The notes under the pieces are model-generated. The model was not told the origin of the DNA and did no database searches. It worked only from the letters and a program-made list of their open reading frames with translations. The position numbers were made by a program, and so were the translations under genes. Below are positions 1-5,112 of a stretch of DNA of 22,509 bases, in pieces (positions within the stretch are counted from its first letter, which is position 1; every line of letters starts with the position of its first letter). Source of the DNA: a virus; the IMG/VR virus record IMGVR_UViG_3300028840_002349, positions 1-22,509 of that record, one strand, 5' to 3'.

Positions 1-30
1 TTCATTTCTTCTATCATTTCCTTATACTTT

Positions 31-219
31 CTATAAATCCCTTCCCGTAATGGTTCTAACCATATAATAATTCACATAGGCTCTTTTGTCGTAATCGTAT
101 CTTTTGTTTCTGTAATAGGAATAAAGCCCCATCACAGCCCCATACAATCCTTTTACTCTACGGCCTTTATAGCCTTTAAGTTTTTCATTTTTAATTGTTT
201 TATAAATTGTTTTTAACAT
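31..219 (-). CDS. Small basic hypothetical protein (62 aa)
   Basis: I do not recognise this protein. It is 62 residues, rich in Lys, Arg and Tyr, with no membrane segment, Cys pair or known motif. The start ATG lies inside the end of the upstream nuclease gene (20 nt overlap), which fits translational coupling in the same minus-strand operon. The upstream AAAGGT-like stretch is only a modest ribosome binding site. The strongly basic character would suit nucleic-acid binding, but that is inference from composition only. It ends in TAG just before the window edge. Confidence 0.5.
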   Translation of the reverse strand: MLKTIYKTIKNEKLKGYKGRRVKGLYGAVMGLYSYYRNKRYDYDKRAYVNYYMVRTITGRDL

Positions 220-685
220 CTTTTACCTTTGTCAAATATTTATCCCATTTGGACTTATCGCCCGCCGTGATCCCCGATCTTGGAAAAACATCCCCAGGAA
301 TCATATAAGATTTAATTGGATTCTCTCCCCCGTCATAGCATATACATAAAAAATAGTCTGGTAATTGCTCCTTACTTGTCCTACTAAAAGTCCATTGAAT
401 CGTGTCCGCTCTATTCTTCCTAACGTAAGGGCGGGAACCTTTTATGTCTATCGTCTTTCCGTTATACTCCGTGTCTATCTTGGCCTTCCTGTCTATCTTT
501 ATTCCCAAAATCCCCTTAACATATTCTTCTACTTTGAAAGAAAAAGCCTCTTCTTGACCGTTTCTTCTCCTATACGCCCTATTAGCACAGGCCTCAGAAC
601 ACCATTTGACCTTCCACCTAGAATATTTTCCCCCCCGTTCCTTAGGTATTAACTTTCCACAATGTAAGCAATATTTATCCGTCAT
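200..685 (-). CDS. Zinc-ribbon plus PD-(D/E)XK-like nuclease (161 aa)
   Basis: The N-terminus has a CxxC...CSxxC zinc ribbon (C6, C9, C29, C33) followed by an Arg-rich helix. The rest resembles a small restriction-endonuclease fold: a helix with glutamates at about 46-54, then beta strands around D80-I81-K82 (motif KTIDIKGSR), matching the D-x-K half of PD-(D/E)XK active sites, then a strand with Q97. This suggests a phage DNA endonuclease, perhaps for recombination, repair or host DNA attack; the specific role is unknown. The start ATG sits only 8 nt after a CATAAT -10 box, so the mRNA may be nearly leaderless. The fold is inferred from motif pattern, not alignment. Confidence 0.6.
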   Translation of the reverse strand: MTDKYCLHCGKLIPKERGGKYSRWKVKWCSEACANRAYRRRNGQEEAFSFKVEEYVKGILGIKIDRKAKIDTEYNGKTIDIKGSRPYVRKNRADTIQWTFSRTSKEQLPDYFLCICYDGGENPIKSYMIPGDVFPRSGITAGDKSKWDKYLTKVKDVKNNL

Positions 686-693
686 ACTGTATG

Positions 694-702
694 ATTATGC
701 CA
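694..702 (-). promoter_or_regulatory. Extended -10 promoter for the 200-685 gene
   Basis: Read on the minus strand, CATAAT (694-699) is preceded by TGG, giving an extended -10 (TGnCATAAT). A poor -35 (TTGCAT) lies 17 nt further up. The start codon at 685 is 8 nt downstream, so transcription would begin at or next to the ATG. Confidence 0.5.
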
Positions 703-744
703 TAAAAGAGTGGGGAATGCAACAAACATGTTGCCACACTCCCC
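701..744 (-). terminator. Rho-independent terminator (minus strand)
   Basis: Read on the minus strand, GGGGA (740-744) and GCAACA (729-734) pair with TGTTGC (719-724) and TCCCC (712-716) around a 4-nt loop with a small internal loop. The sequence then continues CTCTTTTAT. It lies just after the 49-aa gene and just before a new promoter, as expected for a transcription-unit boundary. Confidence 0.6.
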
Positions 745-751
745 GTGCCAA

Positions 752-901
752 TCACTTTTTGTCCCAGTCATCCGTCCTTTCTACTCGATCTCTGTGGTCG
801 CTGTCCCTGCAATCCTGACGTGCCTGGTGCCATGCTTCCCGAACTTCACTTTCATCAACCCCAGTGTCTTCAGCTGCATCATCAACATCGTACGGCCCCA
901 T
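752..901 (-). CDS. Small acidic hypothetical protein (49 aa)
   Basis: This ORF runs from ATG (899-901) to TGA (752-754). A strong AAAGGAG ribosome binding site lies about 8 nt upstream. The peptide begins MGPYDVDDAAEDTGVDESE and is very rich in Asp, Glu and Arg, predicted helical and soluble. It follows the Cys-rich membrane protein gene by about 30 nt in the same operon and ends just before a terminator. I do not recognise a family. The good ribosome site and operon position make it a real gene rather than chance. Confidence 0.65.
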   Translation of the reverse strand: MGPYDVDDAAEDTGVDESEVREAWHQARQDCRDSDHRDRVERTDDWDKK

Positions 902-931
902 CGTCTTGTCTCCTTTCTCTAATGGAAGATT

Positions 932-1618
932 TTAGTTAAACCAACTAATGTTAGTCCATGGCCCTTCCTTACAACCATTAACAGTTCTCATAATTCCATA
1001 ATATTGAATCATTCCTAAAATTCCGGTGTTATCCACGGCAACGTGTCCAAATTCCTGGTGTCCGTCATTCTCCATCTCAAAGCACCATCTGGGGTCCTCT
1101 ACATCCTCGCTAAAACAAACCTCAATAGTGTCCCCACCCATAGCAGACCAGGTAGCTTGAGGAAACCAATTATTAAGTGCGGAGCCGTCCTCGATGGTTA
1201 CCCAAGTAATAGCGGGCGGTCTGGTATCAAGACACCTTGTGTCTGGATGAAACGTGTTTCTTGGTGCTTCATAATCGTTTGGTTTATCCACAGGTTCTTC
1301 ACAAACCTCACAATCCTTATCAACCTTACAAGCGTCTTCGCCCTCTCCCTCAACCAACACACACGCCTCTTCTACACACTCGTTATGAAATACAGGCTCC
1401 CTACACTTTCCAAGATAATCGTTCTCATGCTCTCTTAAATGAAATTGAACAGCATGCTCATCAATAAAAATCGAAACACATTCCTTCTGAGGTTCGCAAT
1501 GACAAAGCCATTGTTTGTGCTCCTTTGCTTCAGCCTTCCCAGTCACAACATATAAGAGAAAAGCAAGCATGGCCCCTAATACAACAGCACCTAGTAAAAA
1601 TTTAATTATGTCCTTCAT
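932..1618 (-). CDS. Membrane-anchored Cys-rich hypothetical protein (228 aa)
   Basis: Residues 5-26 form one hydrophobic N-terminal segment (KFLLGAVVLGAMLAFLLYVV), an uncleaved anchor or signal peptide, so most of the protein probably faces outside the cytoplasm. About 13 Cys follow, in a His/Cys-rich stretch (HCEPQKEC, FHLREHENDYLGKC) and an acidic linker with VDKDCEVCEEPVDKP. The C-terminal 100 residues look globular, with aromatic strands and GHQEFGHVAVDN. The Cys are likely disulfides or metal ligands. The start ATG overlaps, as ATGA, the stop of a preceding frame, and GGGCGGTGAT serves as ribosome site. Family unknown; an envelope, lysis or superinfection role is speculation. Confidence 0.6.
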   Translation of the reverse strand: MKDIIKFLLGAVVLGAMLAFLLYVVTGKAEAKEHKQWLCHCEPQKECVSIFIDEHAVQFHLREHENDYLGKCREPVFHNECVEEACVLVEGEGEDACKVDKDCEVCEEPVDKPNDYEAPRNTFHPDTRCLDTRPPAITWVTIEDGSALNNWFPQATWSAMGGDTIEVCFSEDVEDPRWCFEMENDGHQEFGHVAVDNTGILGMIQYYGIMRTVNGCKEGPWTNISWFN

Positions 1619-1704
1619 TTATAATCACCGCCCTTCATAAACCCAAGCGACTCCCCCAGTACCCTCTCGATCACTGCCTCGTACCAAGAAGAACCAGAAG
1701 GTCG
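1615..1704 (-). other. In-frame coding-like extension downstream of a TAG stop
   Basis: Directly after the TAG that ends the 1705-2076 gene, the same frame stays open for 29 codons and reads like protein (RPSGSSWYEAVIERVLGESL then GFMKGGDYK). It ends in a TGA that overlaps the next start codon as ATGA, the usual coupling arrangement. No ATG with a ribosome site lies in the right place; a GTG would give only 19 residues. The TAG itself lies in the loop of a 6-bp hairpin (AGGTCG/CGACCT). Options are readthrough of TAG, a tiny GTG-started gene, or chance. Confidence 0.35.
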
Positions 1705-2076
1705 CTAAGGCCTACGACCTGCCCACCCTGCCTGACAAGCAAGTTCCATTAGTATTAACAGATCATTTAATTCCATAAGGCACAGCACCTCTTTATCGTT
1801 GTTTTTGCTTGTCATAACTATCGGCATTTTTCCACTGCCTGCGTCGTTTTTTGCCTGTTGCCACGCCTTCCTAAAATTAAGTCGCTCCTGGTTTTTCACT
1901 TCTATGGACACTGGTAAGTTTGTGAATATGTCCCCTTTAAATCTGTCCACCGCACCCGACATAACCATTCTTGTTGCCTCAATGCCGTATTTACCAAGAA
2001 CGTCTTCTATAATTTTTGCTATTTCTTTTTCAAGCCTTGTGCCTTTTGCCTTTCGGCTCTTGCTTGTCTTTGCCAT
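1705..2076 (-). CDS. PD-(D/E)XK nuclease, Holliday-junction-resolvase-like (123 aa)
   Basis: The layout matches small Hjc/RecU/VRR-like nucleases: KGTRLEKEIA with E16 in the first helix, a strand with GAVDRFKGDI carrying D49, and SIEVKNQ giving the E59-x-K61 catalytic pair, followed by a long helix (NFRKAWQQAKND). These residues form a metal-dependent phosphodiesterase site. In phages such enzymes resolve branched DNA or serve general recombination; many are annotated only as putative resolvases. It starts 2 nt from the end of the upstream zinc-finger gene, so they are co-transcribed. It ends in TAG, after which the frame stays open for 29 codons. Confidence 0.7.
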   Translation of the reverse strand: MAKTSKSRKAKGTRLEKEIAKIIEDVLGKYGIEATRMVMSGAVDRFKGDIFTNLPVSIEVKNQERLNFRKAWQQAKNDAGSGKMPIVMTSKNNDKEVLCLMELNDLLILMELACQAGWAGRRP

Positions 2077-2077
2077 A

Positions 2078-2317
2078 CTATGCTCCCATAACCCTTTGTG
2101 TTATTTTGTAAAGTCCTCTAGGGCTGAGTCGCGCGTAATCTTCTGCGCACTGATCACATACAGACAGACCATGAAGCTTTTCCCAACCACTAACAGTCTT
2201 GCTTCGGTCTACAAGTATTCCGCAGAGTGCGCAAGCTCCTTCCTTCTGTTTACTTTTAATGTCTTCTATATATCTCATGGCCTCTGAGGGACTGGTAAGC
2301 GCGTGAATCCTGCCCAT
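2078..2317 (-). CDS. Small zinc-finger protein (79 aa)
   Basis: Two Cys pairs, C29-x2-C32 and C54-x2-C57, separated by 21 residues, form a zinc ribbon or treble-clef. An N-terminal helix (EAMRYIEDIKSKQ) and a basic C-terminus flank it. Such small phage zinc proteins are usually nucleic-acid or protein adaptors; no specific function can be given. The site before ATG 2317 is weak (AAGAATGTGA). The 143 nt upstream contain a strong hairpin that may affect its expression. It is the partner upstream of the resolvase-like gene. Confidence 0.55.
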   Translation of the reverse strand: MGRIHALTSPSEAMRYIEDIKSKQKEGACALCGILVDRSKTVSGWEKLHGLSVCDQCAEDYARLSPRGLYKITQRVMGA

Positions 2318-2403
2318 TCACATTCTTTTTGGGGTAAGCACTTTAAGCTCATAGAGATTTAATAAAGTTAAAGTTATATTTTCTTACCAGCCCCTCGGAA
2401 GCT

Positions 2404-2460
2404 GGGAGACTTGTGGACTGTGAAGCACAAGCCTCCCTCACAATCAGCTAATTCACAGTC
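2404..2460 (-). other. Interleaved inverted repeats (structured RNA) after the lysozyme gene
   Basis: In minus-strand RNA, 2426-2437 pairs with 2404-2415 over 12 bp (one G-U pair), leaving a 10-nt loop (2416-2425). Nine of those loop bases (GACTGTGAA on plus, 2416-2424) are the exact complement of 2452-2460, which begins at the base after the TAA of the lysozyme-like gene. Read as DNA this is two interlocked inverted repeats. The G-U pair, an A-C mismatch on the other strand, favours function as minus-strand RNA. No U-tract follows, so it is not a plain terminator. Confidence 0.55.
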
Positions 2461-3021
2461 TTATAACGCACCAAGAAAACTTCCATTTTGATAGACTACC
2501 CAAGGATTCCACCCTTGTTCCTCCCATAAAGCGTAAGCAGCGTCTATTTGCTGTTCACAACTTACAAGATTTTTAAGACCTCCAAACTTTTCCCAGTGAA
2601 TACTGTTAATTTGGAATAATCCGTAATCTACCGTTTTGTTATCATTAACGTTCATAGCCTCGCAGTTCATATTTGATTCAGCGCTGGCTATCGCTAACGC
2701 AACCTGACAGTTAAACTTTCCCCATTTATCACAAATTGCTATTTCTATAGGAGTATCTATTTCGTCTGGATACTCTATAACGACCACTGGTTGAAGCATT
2801 TCCTTTCCTCTGGTTTTAACTTCAACAGGTTGGTGGAAACTAACTTTAACCGGTCTAGTAAATACAACCTCATGGAAATTAAACCAATCGGCTATCTTAA
2901 CAGCCCCTAAAGTTATAAGCAGAGTTATAACAACCATGCTTAAAGCTCCAACCATAACCTTCTCTCTAGTGGATATTTTAGCAAATTTGCCACTAGAATT
3001 TCTTACATTGTAATATTCCAT
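2461..3021 (-). CDS. Membrane-anchored lysozyme-like / lytic transglycosylase protein (186 aa)
   Basis: Residues 24-43 form a single transmembrane helix after a basic N-terminus, so the C-terminal domain should sit outside the membrane. The domain from about 92 has the lysozyme-fold signature of SLT-type enzymes: catalytic Glu E115 in IASAESNMN, then DYGLFQINS (132-140) and a helix ending in AYALWEEQGWNPWVVY. It would cleave peptidoglycan glycan strands, during cell entry or lysis. Two Cys pairs (C97/C105, C120/C155) could form disulfides outside the cytoplasm. Its ATG overlaps the stop of the upstream gene by 1 nt. Free endolysins usually lack such an anchor. Domain call is confident, role is inferred. 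Confidence 0.8.
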   Translation of the reverse strand: MEYYNVRNSSGKFAKISTREKVMVGALSMVVITLLITLGAVKIADWFNFHEVVFTRPVKVSFHQPVEVKTRGKEMLQPVVVIEYPDEIDTPIEIAICDKWGKFNCQVALAIASAESNMNCEAMNVNDNKTVDYGLFQINSIHWEKFGGLKNLVSCEQQIDAAYALWEEQGWNPWVVYQNGSFLGAL

Positions 3022-3353
3022 TACTTACTCACCTCCTTAGTATTAACTATTCCGTCACAAGCAGGATAGTCTGAACAACCCCAGAACTCCCCCCACTTGC
3101 CCTCTCTTAAAACCATAGGACTTCCGCATTTAGGACAATTAGGCATGTTACCTCCATTTTTCTTAGCCGCTTCCTTCTCTTTAATAACCCTAGTACCCTC
3201 ACCAAACTCCTTAAGCATTTTCTTATAGAAGTAACCGGCAAGTTTGTATGATTTCTCAACCTCTTCCTTGGTCAATTCGTCAGTACCCACCATTACAGTA
3301 TGCTTACCGTCGGTTGAGAATATGATTTTAAGTTTGTAATCTTTTACTTCCAT
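3021..3353 (-). CDS. Topoisomerase-type zinc-ribbon protein (110 aa)
   Basis: The C-terminus (71-103) is a typical zf-C4_Topoisom ribbon: CPKCGSPMVLREG...FWGCSDYPAC, with C73, C76, C93 and C99. In type IA topoisomerases this ribbon binds single-stranded DNA. Here it is fused to an unrelated N-terminal part of about 65 residues that starts with beta strands (KLKIIFSTDGKHTVMVG) and a helix (TKEEVEKSYKLAGYFYKKML), which I do not recognise. It lacks any topoisomerase catalytic domain. It overlaps both neighbours by a few bases, so the three genes form one operon. Possibly a DNA-binding accessory protein of early functions. Confidence 0.65.
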   Translation of the reverse strand: MEVKDYKLKIIFSTDGKHTVMVGTDELTKEEVEKSYKLAGYFYKKMLKEFGEGTRVIKEKEAAKKNGGNMPNCPKCGSPMVLREGKWGEFWGCSDYPACDGIVNTKEVSK

Positions 3354-3685
3354 AGTAACCCCCTTCCTCTAATAGCCTTGCTCCTTTGACTCATATATTC
3401 GTCCCAAGTAATCAGCCCAAAGTTGTAACAAGCTCTTAAATATACTAGTTTGGTTGGATTAGAATCTCTTAGCAAACTAAGTTCGCTAAAACTCCTAACG
3501 TCCCCATTGTATATTCTTGCGAGGCTTAAATCCTTTTTCCTAGTAACCTCACTTACAAGCTCGCTCCATTTATCCACGGCTAGGCTTAAACTAAGTACTT
3601 CTTCAGCAATATCGTCTCTCCCTTGTTCTCTATAGAACTTTACAAGAGCCTTTGTAGCCTTGTTTTCTACAAAACTCACAGTCAT
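3344..3685 (-). CDS. Hypothetical protein, first gene of minus-strand operon (113 aa)
   Basis: The protein is soluble and mostly helical by appearance, with no Cys and no membrane segment. It begins MTVSFVENKATKALVKFYRE and includes a helix-turn-helix-like stretch (CYNFGLITWDEYMSQRSK) near the C-terminus, too weak to call. A GAAAGG ribosome site lies 5 nt before the ATG. A near-consensus promoter lies directly upstream, making this the first gene of the operon running down to at least 2461. I cannot assign a family. Confidence 0.6.
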   Translation of the reverse strand: MTVSFVENKATKALVKFYREQGRDDIAEEVLSLSLAVDKWSELVSEVTRKKDLSLARIYNGDVRSFSELSLLRDSNPTKLVYLRACYNFGLITWDEYMSQRSKAIRGRGLLWK

Positions 3686-3715
3686 TTTTGCCTTTCATAA
3701 CTTTGTACTAATATT

Positions 3716-3744
3716 ATTGTACATAATTATTTAACATTTGTCAA
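3716..3744 (-). promoter_or_regulatory. Near-consensus sigma-70 promoter (minus strand)
   Basis: Minus strand: -35 TTGACA (3739-3744), exact 17-nt spacer, -10 TACAAT (3716-3721). This is the best promoter in the minus block and should drive 3344-3685 and the genes below. The -35 contains the TGA stop of the ribbon-helix-helix gene, so that regulator could sit at or near its own downstream promoter. Confidence 0.8.
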
Positions 3745-3887
3745 GTTTTTAGATAAGACCTTATCATTTCACGCATAAACTCGCTTACGGATCTGCCTCT
3801 CAGCGCAAGTATGGATTTAAGTTGGCGATATTCGTGGATATCTAGGTACAGTGTTACACGTTCTTTTGTGTGATCTATGTTTCGCAT
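3741..3887 (-). CDS. Ribbon-helix-helix (CopG/Arc-like) transcription regulator (48 aa)
   Basis: This ORF runs from ATG 3885-3887 to TGA 3741-3743. Residues 10-46 have the ribbon-helix-helix pattern: a beta strand with alternating residues (RVTLYLDI), helix A (HEYRQLKSILALRG), a turn, then helix B (SVSEFMREMIRSYLK). RHH proteins bind DNA as dimers by inserting the paired strands into the major groove and often regulate their own promoters or act as antitoxins. No toxin-like partner is adjacent. It lies between the divergent blocks, so it probably controls the early/late or lysogeny-like switch; that is inference. The start codon is 6 nt after its -10 box and has no ribosome binding site, suggesting a leaderless message. 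Confidence 0.8.
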   Translation of the reverse strand: MRNIDHTKERVTLYLDIHEYRQLKSILALRGRSVSEFMREMIRSYLKT

Positions 3888-3893
3888 GCGCGT

Positions 3894-3902
3894 ATTATAC
3901 CA
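3894..3902 (-). promoter_or_regulatory. Extended -10 promoter of the RHH gene
   Basis: Minus strand TGGTATAAT: perfect -10 TATAAT (3894-3899) with the extended TG one base upstream. No convincing -35. Only 6 nt separate it from the start codon at 3887, so the transcript would begin at about the A of ATG. Confidence 0.65.
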
Positions 3903-3920
3903 TAATTATTGAAGGTTCTA

Positions 3921-3959
3921 GGGGAAAAACAAAACCCGCTTGACAAAATCAAACGGGTT
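3921..3959 (-). terminator. Rho-independent terminator (minus strand)
   Basis: AACCCGCTTGA (3933-3943) pairs with TCAAACGGGTT (3949-3959) around a 5-nt loop. In minus-strand RNA the one mismatch becomes a G-U pair, giving 11 bp, followed by TTGTTTTT. It would stop minus-strand transcription entering the RHH gene, insulating its promoter. No minus-strand gene is visible above it. Confidence 0.65.
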
Positions 3960-3969
3960 GTGTTATTGT
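3940..3969 (+). promoter_or_regulatory. Candidate plus-strand promoter in control region
   Basis: A perfect -35 TTGACA (3940-3945) lies 18 nt before TATTGT (3964-3969), a 4/6 match to the -10. It overlaps the terminator stem of the other strand. It would start a transcript near 3976 into the candidate small RNA. Confidence 0.4.
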
Positions 3970-3975
3970 ACTTAG

Positions 3976-4047
3976 TATGCTAACTAATTACAAGCATTAT
4001 ACAACACAGGTAAAGAAAAATCAAGCGCCGTAACAGGCGTTATTTTT
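3976..4047 (+). ncRNA. Candidate small RNA ending in a terminator
   Basis: This is a region with no reading frame downstream of the 3940 promoter. ATGCT (3977-3981) and AGCAT (3993-3997) can pair near the 5' end. At the 3' end AGCGCC (4024-4029) pairs with GGCGTT (4036-4041), followed by ATTTTTATT, a plausible intrinsic terminator. The result would be an RNA of about 70 nt. It is a structural prediction only. Confidence 0.3.
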
Positions 4048-4330
4048 ATTGGCAAATAACTGCACGTTAGTTACTTGCTAATAAGCAGGAAGCAGAGGTA
4101 AGCGAAACCTAGTCCGGCCATAATTTTTTGGCGAGCATTAACAGGACTCATCCATCGCTACTGACTAGACCCATACCTAATGTGGTGATGACCTAGACAG
4201 CATTCTAGGAGATACCCATACATTAGGGAGGGGGAGATCAGGAGAACTAGAACAATATACTTTGAAATTATATGACCACAGACTTTAGGAACACCACCCG
4301 ACGGGGCGGGGGTATAAGGTCAATAAGAGT
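4039..4330 (+). ncRNA. Hairpin-dense noncoding stretch, candidate structured RNA
   Basis: No ORF or known RNA family is visible here. Perfect pairings recur: GTTATTT/AAATAAC (4039-4060), TAACT/AGTTA (4057-4073), AGTCC/GGACT (4111-4148), CCTAATGT/ACATTAGG (4176-4227) enclosing CCTAGA/TCTAGG (4192-4209), ATATA/TATAT (4255-4273), and ACC-CCCG/CGGG-GGT (4293-4313) closed by TGACC/GGTCA (4273-4322). Nested helices such as 4176-4227 are hard to get by chance. The location just before the terminase genes also allows a packaging or origin site instead of an RNA. Confidence 0.4.
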
Positions 4331-4334
4331 AATT

Positions 4335-4451
4335 ATGAAACTACACAAGGATAAAAAAATACGTAAGATTCAAAAACGTTGTACAGAGTGGGCGGAGGAG
4401 TTAAGAGATAAAAGAAAAGCTAACGAGATATTTGACGGCACGGTTATTTAA
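4335..4451 (+). CDS. Possible small basic protein (38 aa)
   Basis: ATG 4335 to TAA 4449-4451. The peptide begins MKLHKDKKIRKIQKR and continues as a charged, helix-prone sequence (CTEWAEELRDKRKANEIF). AAGAG 6 nt before the start is a modest ribosome site. No homologue is recognised. It follows the structured region and precedes the late promoter. The amino-acid pattern is protein-like, but the length leaves chance open. Confidence 0.4.
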   Translation: MKLHKDKKIRKIQKRCTEWAEELRDKRKANEIFDGTVI

Positions 4452-4542
4452 AAAAGGCATTGTAGCGGGTCTTATAATATTCTTCTACCTGGTTATTTTT
4501 CATCGCCTGCGGGGTAACTACATAAAAGCCCCGCGCTTGTGA
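4432..4542 (+). CDS. Possible single-span membrane peptide, TTG start (36 aa)
   Basis: A frame starting at TTG 4432 overlaps the end of the 38-aa ORF and ends in TGA 4540-4542. It would read MTARLFKKG, then a hydrophobic helix (IVAGLIIFFYLVIF), then HRLRGNYIKAPRL. Basic residues flank a single membrane span, as in small membrane peptides. There is no clear ribosome site, and a GC-rich hairpin and the late promoter overlap the 3' end, so it is doubtful. Confidence 0.2.
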   Translation: MTARLFKKGIVAGLIIFFYLVIFHRLRGNYIKAPRL

Positions 4543-4548
4543 TATAAT
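4509..4548 (+). promoter_or_regulatory. Late promoter with extended -10, preceded by GC hairpin
   Basis: GCGGGG (4509-4514) pairs with CCCCGC (4529-4534). Just after it is TGATATAAT (4540-4548), a perfect extended -10. The ATG at 4557 is 8 nt below, so this plus-strand transcript would be nearly leaderless. The hairpin may end upstream RNA or hold a regulator site. This is the probable start of the packaging and head operon. Confidence 0.6.
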
Positions 4549-4556
4549 TTTCGTAA

Positions 4557-4724
4557 ATGAAGTTGACTGCAATTTTAGCAAGAACTACAACTGACAAAGT
4601 TAAATCAAAATTATTATCTCCTGGGCTGGCAGAGATAACATTCGAGTGCTATATTGAACCAGAAGAATTTGCAAAACTAATCAACGAATATTTTGACAAG
4701 GAGTTAAATGTCGAAATCACTTGA
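4557..4724 (+). CDS. Small hypothetical protein before terminase (55 aa)
   Basis: ATG 4557-4559 to TGA 4722-4724. The peptide begins MKLTAILARTTTDKVKSKLL and ends EFAKLINEYFDKELNVEIT; it looks like an alpha/beta soluble protein. No family is recognised. It is the first gene after the extended -10 promoter, with only 8 nt between the two. Its 3' end overlaps the terminase small subunit gene by 17 nt and contains that gene's AAGGAG ribosome site, so the two are translationally linked. It may be a regulator or packaging accessory; that is a guess from position. Confidence 0.6.
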   Translation: MKLTAILARTTTDKVKSKLLSPGLAEITFECYIEPEEFAKLINEYFDKELNVEIT

Positions 4725-5112
4725 GAAAAAAGAGGTAGGTAGACCTGCCGCAGATATTGAGGGCTATTTTACGAAAATGGTTCCGTATCTAAATTTGGGA
4801 TTAAGTGTGTACAGAGCATGCAATCAAGCCGACGTTCCTTACACAACCGTTCGTGATTACTACAATCAGGACGAGGATTTTCGTAGGCGCGTGGACTTAG
4901 CAAGAGACGACATTGTTGTTACAAGCAGAGCTAAGTTAGCTGAAGAAGTAAAAAAGAAGAGTTGGAGTAGAACCGACGCACATAAATACGTCCTAGATAA
5001 TCTGGACGAAGATTTCTCAAAACAAAAAAACCAAGGAAACATAAACATAGCAGGAAACGAAATGAGTATCGAGTTTGTCTTGGACGACTATGCCACAGAT
5101 AAAACTACATGA
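4708..5112 (+). CDS. terS: Terminase small subunit (134 aa)
   Basis: It binds the packaging start site on phage DNA and recruits the large terminase. The N-terminal half looks like a helix-turn-helix (ACNQADVPYTTVRDYYNQDE, about 38-57), followed by helices with SRAKLAEEVKKKSWSRTDAHK, a layout usual for small terminases; KSWSRTDAHKYVLDNLDEDF resembles the oligomerisation region of that family. A strong AAGGAG lies 7 nt upstream. It directly precedes and overlaps the large subunit gene, the standard order. Identification rests on fold pattern and context, since small subunits diverge widely. Confidence 0.75.
   Translation: MSKSLEKKEVGRPAADIEGYFTKMVPYLNLGLSVYRACNQADVPYTTVRDYYNQDEDFRRRVDLARDDIVVTSRAKLAEEVKKKSWSRTDAHKYVLDNLDEDFSKQKNQGNINIAGNEMSIEFVLDDYATDKTT

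Noticed and set aside
1-17. Start of a further minus-strand gene at the left edge (ATG at 17 or 5)
   Set aside because: Only a few codons are inside the window and the AAGG upstream is at an unsuitable distance, so it cannot be supported.
686-931. Plus-strand reading frames opposite the minus-strand genes in 1-3700
   Set aside because: They lack ribosome sites and protein-like composition and are antisense shadows of better supported minus-strand genes.
1020-1060. Metallopeptidase site in the Cys-rich membrane protein (GHQEFGHVAV)
   Set aside because: The order is H-x-E-x-x-H, not HExxH, and no third ligand pattern is visible.
2391-2460. tRNA-like gene on the minus strand after the lysozyme-like gene
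   Set aside because: No 7-bp acceptor stem, T-loop consensus or anticodon arm can be placed; the pairing is an interleaved repeat.
4080-4330. Group I intron or RNase P RNA in the control region (TGACCT/AGGTCA pairing, CCTAGTCCGG-like stretch)
   Set aside because: The conserved P7 strand sequence of group I introns and the conserved core boxes of RNase P are absent, and TGACCT overlaps a stronger local hairpin.
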